This document shows, in pieces, positions 58,379 through 64,000 of a stretch of DNA of 64,000 bases. The translations under genes and the position numbers were made by a program. The stretch lies in NCBI RefSeq assembly GCF_002260525.1, contig NZ_MRYI01000015.1, forward strand, positions 62,001-126,000. Direction: 5' to 3'. Numbering within the stretch: the first letter of the stretch is position 1; each line of letters opens with the position of its first letter. Below the pieces are notes generated by a model. The model did not search any database. It saw only the letters and a list, made by a program, of their open reading frames with translations, and was not told where the DNA came from. Origin of the DNA: Hahella sp. CCB-MM4 (GTDB lineage Bacteria; Pseudomonadota; Gammaproteobacteria; Pseudomonadales; Oleiphilaceae).

Positions 58379-59168
58379 TGTGTACGTCTAATTCAGTTTC
58401 GTTAAATCGATTGACAGGGATAATACCAAAAACACTGTTCATAATGGCCATCGCCTGCAAGTCAGCCAATTCTGCCTGACCTAGGCGAGTCTCTTCAACC
58501 GGCAATCCCCAATTAATAGAACGGGCCAGCAAATATTGCCTCAACACTCCTTTGACTCCCGCACCTGAAATTTCTGGCGTTACCCAACGATCATTAATTT
58601 TAGCCAGCACATTTGATTTTGTACCCTCAATCAAATCGCCGTTGGGCAAATGCATCATTCCCTCAAATTCATCCTCTCCCAATTCCATGGAAGCCATCAC
58701 CTGATCCAGTCTGTTGAGATGCTTGAGACCGGCCAAGGTTGGATTTTGCGATACAGAGGCCTTTAAAGATCTAACAGCAATCCCACTCTGATAAATCTCC
58801 AGAGGAATCTCGGGCAACGGATGGATACTAATTATCTCTGAAGGATGGCTGTTTTGCGAAGGTCGATAACCTCTTCCCCCACCACCTCTCGTTATCATGA
58901 TTTTTATCACGCAACGAGCTACAGAAGGAGCACCTACTCGATGGTAACGGTCGTACACCTCCTTTATTGATGCTGACAATCCAGCATCATTAACGGCATA
59001 GGGAATCCGTAAAGTACGACAGCCACGCTCAAGCCTTTCGAGATGCTCTCGCCATAATACAGGCTTGCCTTCATGCATCAGTACAGTTTCAAAGACACCG
59101 TCACCGTACTGCAAACCACGATCTGATACAGGAAATACATCGGTCAAAACGCCATTTACCATGTACAT
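58326..59168 (-). CDS. pabC: Aminodeoxychorismate lyase
   Basis: PLP enzyme that releases p-aminobenzoate and pyruvate from aminodeoxychorismate in folate synthesis. The 280 residues have the class IV aminotransferase motifs: VSDRGLQYGDGVFETV near the start, the PLP Lys in LAGLKHLNRLDQ, and EGTKSNVLAKI. I chose the ATG at 59168 (AGGGGC about 9 bases upstream); the frame continues 13 codons further, into the acpP terminator. It is normally preceded by fabF, which is absent here. The 3' end overlaps mltG. Confidence 0.94.
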   Translation of the reverse strand: MYMVNGVLTDVFPVSDRGLQYGDGVFETVLMHEGKPVLWREHLERLERGCRTLRIPYAVNDAGLSASIKEVYDRYHRVGAPSVARCVIKIMITRGGGGRGYRPSQNSHPSEIISIHPLPEIPLEIYQSGIAVRSLKASVSQNPTLAGLKHLNRLDQVMASMELGEDEFEGMMHLPNGDLIEGTKSNVLAKINDRWVTPEISGAGVKGVLRQYLLARSINWGLPVEETRLGQAELADLQAMAIMNSVFGIIPVNRFNETELDVHSVLQEVQASVHKEIPFF

Positions 59169-59208
59169 CCGTTTTAGCCCCTGCCTCAGATCCTGCACGC
59201 CGCACAAA

Positions 59209-59242
59209 CAAAAAAGCCGCCTGCAATTACTTGCACACGGCT
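59209..59242 (-). terminator. Terminator between acpP and pabC
   Basis: On the minus strand AGCCG/CGGCT and an inner TGCAA/TTGCA form an imperfect stem followed by TTTTTTGTTTG. It lies 31 bases after the acpP stop codon, exactly where fabF would start in related genomes. Confidence 0.8.
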
Positions 59243-59272
59243 ACTTTATGCTTGGCGTGAAAAGATTTCAGA

Positions 59273-59506
59273 TTATTGATTAGCTACAATAAAGTCGATA
59301 GCGTCTTGTACTGTTGTAATCTTTTCGGCTTCCTCATCTGGAATCTCAGTTTCGAATTCCTCTTCCAGAGCCATTACCAGTTCAACGGTATCAAGCGAGT
59401 CGGCACCCAAGTCCTCAACGAACTTTGAGGTCAACTGGACTTCAGCTTCCTTAACGCCTAACTGTTCACAAACAATCTTCTTTACTCGCTCTTCGACAGT
59501 ACTCAT
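59273..59506 (-). CDS. acpP: Acyl carrier protein
   Basis: Carries growing acyl chains in fatty-acid synthesis. The acidic 77-residue protein has the 4'-phosphopantetheine attachment Ser37 in [12 protein letters not shown]. All four helices are present ([15 protein letters not shown] at the start, [17 protein letters not shown] at the end). It has its own promoter (TTGATT-18-TAGACT) in the 146-base gap to fabG and its own terminator, fitting its very high expression. The gene that normally follows, fabF, is missing. Confidence 0.98.
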   Translation of the reverse strand: MSTVEERVKKIVCEQLGVKEAEVQLTSKFVEDLGADSLDTVELVMALEEEFETEIPDEEAEKITTVQDAIDFIVANQ

Positions 59507-59555
59507 ATTTTCCTCACTAACTCTAGTTTCAAACCAAGCACTTAGTTCGCGTGCT

Positions 59556-59585
59556 AGTCTAGTTTAACCCTATTTAATTAATCAA
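59556..59585 (-). promoter_or_regulatory. Candidate acpP promoter
   Basis: On the minus strand TTGATT (59580-59585), 18 bases, TAGACT (59556-59561), giving a leader of about 45 bases ahead of acpP. Confidence 0.5.
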
Positions 59586-59652
59586 GCTAAAATAGGACTT
59601 TGCCTGCAAGTGATCGACAGTTCAATCACTTTGTCGACAAAAAGCCACAATC

Positions 59653-60384
59653 TCAGCACATATACATGCCGCCATTTACATTCACTGTTTCACCAGTGAC
59701 ATAAGAAGCAGCATCAGATACCAGAAAATCGACAACTCCGGCAATTTCCGCAGGATTTCCCAACCTTTGCAATGAAATTGCAGCAAGAAGCGCCTCTTTT
59801 TGAGCTTCAGGCAACTCATTGGTCATATCCGTTTCAATAAAACCCGGAGCAACCGCATTAACAGTAATATTGCGCGATCCAAGCTCTTTGGCCATCGAAC
59901 GGGTCAACCCTTCGATCCCAGCCTTTGCTGCTGCATAGTTCACTTGCCCGGCATTCCCCATGGAGGCGACTACCGAACTAATATTGACGATACGACCCCA
60001 ACGCGCCTTCATCATTCCTTTGATAACCGCTTTACTCATACGGAAAACCGAACTGAGATTGGTCTGAATCACTTGATCCCAATCCTCGTCCTTCATCCGC
60101 ATCATCAAAGTATCCTTGGTAATGCCCGCATTATTTACCAGAATTGACGGGGCACCATACTGCTCTTCAATACTCTTCATGCAGGCTTGTATAGAATCTG
60201 TGGAAGCCACATCCAAAACCATACCGGCACCCTTGCCGATAGCAGCAAGGCGCTCAGTAATCGCAGCTGCGCCACCCTCAGATGTAGCGGTACCAATAGT
60301 GATATATCCCTGAGAGGCAAGCTTATCCGCTATGGCAGCGCCAATACCCCTGGACGCACCCGTAACCAGTGCCACTTTATCCAT
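59653..60384 (-). CDS. fabG: 3-oxoacyl-[acyl-carrier-protein] reductase
   Basis: NADPH-dependent SDR that reduces 3-ketoacyl-ACP in each fatty-acid elongation cycle. The 243 residues have the cofactor motif VTGASRGIGAAIA, NNAGIT, the catalytic Ser in NISSVVASMG and the Tyr-Lys pair in VNYAAAKAG. The C-terminal VTGETVNVNGGMYM block is typical of FabG. I chose the ATG at 60384 because GAGGA stands 6 bases before it; the ATG two codons upstream overlaps that site. It lies 23 bases behind fabD. Confidence 0.97.
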   Translation of the reverse strand: MDKVALVTGASRGIGAAIADKLASQGYITIGTATSEGGAAAITERLAAIGKGAGMVLDVASTDSIQACMKSIEEQYGAPSILVNNAGITKDTLMMRMKDEDWDQVIQTNLSSVFRMSKAVIKGMMKARWGRIVNISSVVASMGNAGQVNYAAAKAGIEGLTRSMAKELGSRNITVNAVAPGFIETDMTNELPEAQKEALLAAISLQRLGNPAEIAGVVDFLVSDAASYVTGETVNVNGGMYMC

Positions 60385-60407
60385 AGTCATTCCTCTATCC
60401 AGATCAA

Positions 60408-61331
60408 TTATTCAGCGGAAGACTGCCAGGCTGCCACGTCAGACAAACAGACAACATCCAGGCTACGATCCACTTTCTTTACCAATCCAGCAAGCACTTT
60501 ACCTGGACCACATTCATAAAAACGGTCAACGCCCTGCGCCACCATCCCCTGAACACTCTGTGTCCAGAGCACGGACGAGTACAACTGCTTGATCAGATTT
60601 CCTTTCAACTCCGCCATATCCGCTGAAACGGCAGCATTTACGTTCTGAACGATCGGAGTGGTCGGCGACTTCAAGGAGACAGTCTCCAGCGTATCTGCCA
60701 GAAGATCAGCAGCGGGCTTCATTAATGCGCAATGGGAAGGAACACTGACAGCCAACTTTATAGCTCTTTTGGCACCAGCATCTTTAAGCCCTTCAATAGC
60801 CCGATCCACTGCCGCAGCGTCACCCGCAATCACCACCTGCCCCGGACAGTTAAAATTGACGGCCTCGACACACTCACCGCCAGCCGCAACCTGACACACT
60901 TTAACCACCGTCTGATCATCCAGACCCAGCACCGCAGCCATGGCTGTTTCACGCCCCTTCACCGCTTCCTGCATCAATTGACCCCGACGCTCCACCAGCT
61001 TTACGCCAGTCGCAAGATCAATAACATCAGCCGCCACCAAGGCACTGTATTCGCCAAGGCTGTGGCCTGCAAAAAATTGAACTTGAACAGGATTGATTGA
61101 TTGAAGAAGACGCCAGAGCGCGATACTTGCAGTCAGAATAGCCGGTTGAGTCACCTCGGTGGAGTTGAGCCGCTCTTCCGGCCCCGCCTGGGCTACCTGC
61201 CAAAGGTCATAACCCAAGGCGTTACTGGCTTCATTAAAGGTGTCTTTAATTTGTGGGTATATGTCGCTAATGTCGGCCAACATGCCGATACTTTGCGAAC
61301 CTTGTCCTGGAAATAGAATTGCTGTAGTCAT
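60408..61331 (-). CDS. fabD: Malonyl-CoA:ACP transacylase
   Basis: Transfers malonyl from CoA to ACP to prime elongation. The 307 residues hold FPGQGSQSIGM at the start, the nucleophile Ser in FAGHSLGEYSALVA (near residue 92) and the catalytic His in VSVPSHCALM (near residue 201). It sits in the plsX-fabD-fabG-acpP run; the gap to plsX (111 bases) may contain a promoter. Confidence 0.97.
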   Translation of the reverse strand: MTTAILFPGQGSQSIGMLADISDIYPQIKDTFNEASNALGYDLWQVAQAGPEERLNSTEVTQPAILTASIALWRLLQSINPVQVQFFAGHSLGEYSALVAADVIDLATGVKLVERRGQLMQEAVKGRETAMAAVLGLDDQTVVKVCQVAAGGECVEAVNFNCPGQVVIAGDAAAVDRAIEGLKDAGAKRAIKLAVSVPSHCALMKPAADLLADTLETVSLKSPTTPIVQNVNAAVSADMAELKGNLIKQLYSSVLWTQSVQGMVAQGVDRFYECGPGKVLAGLVKKVDRSLDVVCLSDVAAWQSSAE

Positions 61332-61442
61332 GGACGCATGATACTCAATGATTTCTTCGGGGAGTAATTAGATCAAAGTTGTATGACAGAAAGTAGCCAA
61401 CAATAGCTTTCATTTATATGCACAGAATTCATCTACAAAAAA

Positions 61443-62447
61443 TCAGATCATTTCATCCAAACGGGCGTTGATCATTTCCGGCACTCCACGTTGCGCCTCG
61501 AACAAAGCCTGATCTATCGCCGTGCAAAATCCTCTTTCCCTGGCATTCCCATGACTCTTGATAACCGTCGCCTGCAACCCGATCAGACTCGCGCCATTAT
61601 GTCTTGCCGGATCAAATATCGCCTGCAACCGACCAAGTATCGGCATCGCAAGATACCCTACGCACCGGCTATACCAATTACGCTCAAAAGCTCCCTTGAC
61701 CACCTTAAGGATCAACTCAACAACGCCCTCTCCCGATTTGAGAGCGACATTGCCGACAAATCCATCGCACACCACAACATCCGCGATGGTCTTGAAGATA
61801 TCCCCTCCTTCAACATAGCCGATGTAATTTAGCATTTCACATTCAGCCAGCATTCTGGAAGCCAGGCGCACCTGTTCATTCCCTTTGATATCCTCTTCCC
61901 CGACATTCAGCAGCGCAACCCTGGGTTCGGGCGTATTCTCGACCGCCTCAACCAATGCCGACCCCATAAGAGCAAACTGATATAAATGCTCCGCCGTGCA
62001 GTCCACATTAGCCCCAAGATCCAACACATAACAACGGTTGTTTGGGGAGGGAATTTTCTTGACGATCGCCGGACGATCCACACCAGGATGAGTTTTGAGT
62101 ATAGACCTTGCCAGCAACATCAGAGCGCCGGTATTGCCTGCACTGACGCACGCATGAGCCTCCCCATCCCGAACCAGCCCAAGAGCTACGGCCATGGAAG
62201 AGTCCTGCTTTTTTCTCAGGGCATGGCTTGGCCTGTCATCCATTCGAACAACATCAGGGGCATGACAAATTGTTATCCGGGGGCAGTTCTGTCCCTTAAG
62301 CAGACGTCTAAGCTCCGGTTCATCACCAACCAGGATCAAAGATGCAAAAGGATTCTTTTCTACAGAACGGAGTGCGGCAGGAACAACGACGGCGGGACCG
62401 AAGTCACCGCTCATCGTGTCGATTGCAACAGTAATATTGCGTTCCAA
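61443..62447 (-). CDS. plsX: Phosphate acyltransferase PlsX
   Basis: Makes acyl-phosphate from acyl-ACP for the PlsY step of phospholipid synthesis; a peripheral membrane enzyme of 334 residues. The start TVAIDTMSGDFGPAVVVPAAL and the SAGNTGALM, LDLGANVDC and GFVGNVALKSGEG blocks match the family. The only plausible start is a TTG at 62447 with a weak ribosome binding site, so translation may depend on rpmF, which ends 25 bases upstream. Confidence 0.95.
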   Translation of the reverse strand: MERNITVAIDTMSGDFGPAVVVPAALRSVEKNPFASLILVGDEPELRRLLKGQNCPRITICHAPDVVRMDDRPSHALRKKQDSSMAVALGLVRDGEAHACVSAGNTGALMLLARSILKTHPGVDRPAIVKKIPSPNNRCYVLDLGANVDCTAEHLYQFALMGSALVEAVENTPEPRVALLNVGEEDIKGNEQVRLASRMLAECEMLNYIGYVEGGDIFKTIADVVVCDGFVGNVALKSGEGVVELILKVVKGAFERNWYSRCVGYLAMPILGRLQAIFDPARHNGASLIGLQATVIKSHGNARERGFCTAIDQALFEAQRGVPEMINARLDEMI

Positions 62448-62472
62448 AACTCAAGAAGGGGTTTTGGAATAA

Positions 62473-62652
62473 TTAGTCTTGAGAGGTTTCAACCACTTTC
62501 TTGCCACGGTAGAAACCGTCAGCAGTTACGTGGTGACGACGATGCTTCTCACCAGTGGTTGGATCGATAGACAAAGAAGATGCAGTCAAAGCATCGTGAG
62601 AACGACGCATGCCACGCTTGGAACGAGTTTTACGGTTTTGTTGAACAGCCAT
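62473..62652 (-). CDS. rpmF: 50S ribosomal protein L32
   Basis: A 59-residue basic ribosomal protein. The sequence begins [20 protein letters not shown] and continues with [20 protein letters not shown], an unmistakable L32. It has no zinc cysteines, so it is the C-minus form. It lies between yceD and plsX, the conserved yceD-rpmF-plsX-fab cluster. Confidence 0.97.
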   Translation of the reverse strand: MAVQQNRKTRSKRGMRRSHDALTASSLSIDPTTGEKHRRHHVTADGFYRGKKVVETSQD

Positions 62653-62689
62653 TATTAGTCTCCTGAGCCAGCTCTATTCGCGAATTCAG

Positions 62690-63211
62690 CTACTTCTTGA
62701 GCAACTCGCCGAGAACTGCAAACGGATTGTCTGCTCGTTGTTCATCAGCCTTGCTCTTCATTTCATTTAACTCACTGCTGCAATGTTCATCATCGTGATA
62801 AGCAAACATCGGCAAACTTAACAGCAGCTCGTCTTCCAGTGCCTGGTACAGGTTCACTTCCTGATTCTCGACCAATACCGGCTCATAAGATTTAGGCAGC
62901 ATCTCCAGATCATCTTCACTATCAGAAAAGACCAGAGTCACTTCACCTTCGATCTTATAATCGACTCTTCCCAAACATCTTTGACATGGCAACTTGGCTG
63001 TCGTGCTATACGACATAACCGCCACTTTCAGATTCTGCTCATCACGGCCAAACGTATATTTAGCCTTCACAGTCTCCAGTTCGCCTACATCCTGCATCTG
63101 CAGTTCAGTAAATCTGGGAAGATTTTCGGTCGAAACAGAGCCTTCAAAGGTGAGTCTTTTTTCACACCCTTTGGTTGGGTCTACAAGTTCCGGGATACCA
63201 GGCGTTTTCAT
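62690..63211 (-). CDS. yceD: YceD family (DUF177) protein, large ribosomal RNA accumulation protein
   Basis: A 173-residue DUF177 protein. It has the conserved CQRCLGRV motif near residue 76 and a following acidic stretch (FSDSEDDLEML), with a second Cys-containing block (HDDEHCSSEL) and a final NPFAVLGELLKK. The family affects 23S rRNA levels in E. coli and plant plastids. It is co-directional with rpmF (37-base gap), as in most proteobacteria, and divergent from the Maf-type gene. Confidence 0.93.
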   Translation of the reverse strand: MKTPGIPELVDPTKGCEKRLTFEGSVSTENLPRFTELQMQDVGELETVKAKYTFGRDEQNLKVAVMSYSTTAKLPCQRCLGRVDYKIEGEVTLVFSDSEDDLEMLPKSYEPVLVENQEVNLYQALEDELLLSLPMFAYHDDEHCSSELNEMKSKADEQRADNPFAVLGELLKK

Positions 63212-63318
63212 AAGCGCGCAATTTTAGTGAGGCGCCCTGCCAAAGTCAAAGAGTTGTATGTAAAATCCTGATACTCAGCCTTAATTTTTAAGTACAACCC
63301 GGCAAAACACCTATTTTC

Positions 63319-63924
63319 ATGACTGAATCAGCGACTAATTCTACCAAACCAACGATTGTTCTGGCTTCTACTTCTATATATAGAGCCAATCTTTTGAAAC
63401 AGCTCGGCCTGAAATTCACAACAGCAAGACCCTTATTTATAGAGACTCACAGCCCCGACCAACTGCCGAATACTATCGCCAGGGATTTCGCCGAAGCCAA
63501 GGCAAGATCTCTAACAGACCAGTTCACCAGCCACCTTATTATAGGAAGTGATCAGACAGCCTCCCTGAATGGACACCTGTTAACCAAGCCTGGAACCTTT
63601 GATAACGCCTGCGAGCAGCTAAAGCAGTGCTCCGGGCAAAGTGTAACCTTTTATACGGGACTTACCCTGCTGAATACAACAACCGGGACCATTCATACCA
63701 CCGTAGACGTAACAGAGGTCTCTTTCAGGCAACTGAGCGACGAACAAATAAAGCGATATATTGAAAGGGAGCAACCCCTGGATTGCTGCGGAAGCTTTAA
63801 AGTGGAAGGACTGGGGATTTCACTTTTTACTGCAGTTAACGGCAAAGACCCTAACAGCCTGATCGGCCTACCTTTAATTGACCTGGTATCTTTTCTTCGC
63901 CTGGAGGGAATAGATATCCCCTAA
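63319..63924 (+). CDS. Maf-type nucleoside triphosphate pyrophosphatase (YceF-like)
   Basis: A 201-residue house-cleaning pyrophosphatase. The N-terminal VLASTSIYRANLLKQLGL matches the Maf substrate loop, GSDQTASLNGHLL holds the catalytic Asp, and QPLDCCGSFKVEGLGISLF is the YceF-type C-terminal block, which points to 7-methyl-GTP as substrate. Its place next to yceD-rpmF also fits yceF. The ATG at 63319 is used. It is divergent from yceD. Confidence 0.93.
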   Translation: MTESATNSTKPTIVLASTSIYRANLLKQLGLKFTTARPLFIETHSPDQLPNTIARDFAEAKARSLTDQFTSHLIIGSDQTASLNGHLLTKPGTFDNACEQLKQCSGQSVTFYTGLTLLNTTTGTIHTTVDVTEVSFRQLSDEQIKRYIEREQPLDCCGSFKVEGLGISLFTAVNGKDPNSLIGLPLIDLVSFLRLEGIDIP

Positions 63925-63948
63925 CCTCCTGTCAACGCCAGCAAAAAA

Positions 63949-63983
63949 GATGGGAGGCACAGATACCAGCGGCGCCTCCCATC
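63949..63983 (-). terminator. Terminator for a leftward gene beyond the window
   Basis: A perfect 10-base stem GATGGGAGGC/GCCTCCCATC with a 15-base loop. A6 on the left gives the minus strand a T6 tail, so it should end a leftward transcript whose gene starts past the right edge, while also closing the Maf-type gene. Confidence 0.8.
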
Positions 63984-64000
63984 CATACCTTCACTGAAGC

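Overview
The window is an ordinary chromosomal core segment of a gammaproteobacterium, most likely from the Pseudomonadales/Oceanospirillales side of the class. The protein sequences and several gene orders point there: sdhC-sdhD-sdhA divergent from gltA; topA next to fadBA; tRNA genes-tig-clpP-clpX-lon-hupB-ppiD; glnS-cysS facing folD; ppiB-lpxH; acnB; and yceD-rpmF-plsX-fabD-fabG-acpP. I saw no transposase, integrase, phage gene, CRISPR array, toxin-antitoxin pair or biosynthetic cluster. The species cannot be named from sequence alone.

Layout. 1-5.2 kb: TCA cycle (sdhA cut by the window edge, sdhD, sdhC, gltA) and a beta-hydroxyacid dehydrogenase. 5.2-12.3 kb: topA, a small membrane protein and the fadBA beta-oxidation operon, which has a candidate PsrA-type operator. 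12.3-21 kb: two unassigned proteins, a universal stress protein, a Cys-cluster protein, Uup, a MOSC protein, CheV, then tRNA-Gly followed by a tandem array that repeats the 3' part of the tRNA gene. 21-31 kb: CbiX-like protein, SDR epimerase, TetR regulator, thioesterase-fold protein, proS, lytic transglycosylase, Nudix hydrolase, TauE permease, ttcA, J-domain protein, polysaccharide deacetylase. 31-36 kb: a tight four-gene envelope operon (C39-type peptidase, coiled-coil plus beta-barrel protein, FadL-family porin, MalM-like protein), the least explained gene set here. 36-45.6 kb: ppiD, tRNA-Asp, hupB, lon, clpX, clpP, tig and four tRNA genes (protein quality control). 45.7-55.3 kb: folD, cysS, glnS, ppiB, lpxH, miaE, acnB. 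55.3-64 kb: HD-GYP protein, then tmk, mltG, pabC, acpP, fabG, fabD, plsX, rpmF, yceD (fatty-acid and envelope synthesis) and a Maf-type pyrophosphatase.

Points that stand out: (1) the tRNA-Gly-derived repeat array, which resembles the rtT repeats known beside E. coli tyrT; (2) the C39/barrel/FadL/MalM-like operon, whose first two genes recall FapD and FapF but which has no visible amyloid gene; (3) the lack of fabF between acpP and pabC, where a terminator sits instead, and the lack of holB after tmk; (4) four convergent junctions where the stop codon of the minus-strand gene lies in the loop of a hairpin without a U-tract; (5) recognisable promoters with GC-rich discriminators for tRNA-Gly, the tRNA cluster and folD. 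Start codons were moved from the longest reading frame where a ribosome binding site or family alignment favoured it (sdhD, fadB, the 13.7 kb gene, the stress protein, proS, lon, glnS, miaE, HD-GYP, pabC, fabG and others).
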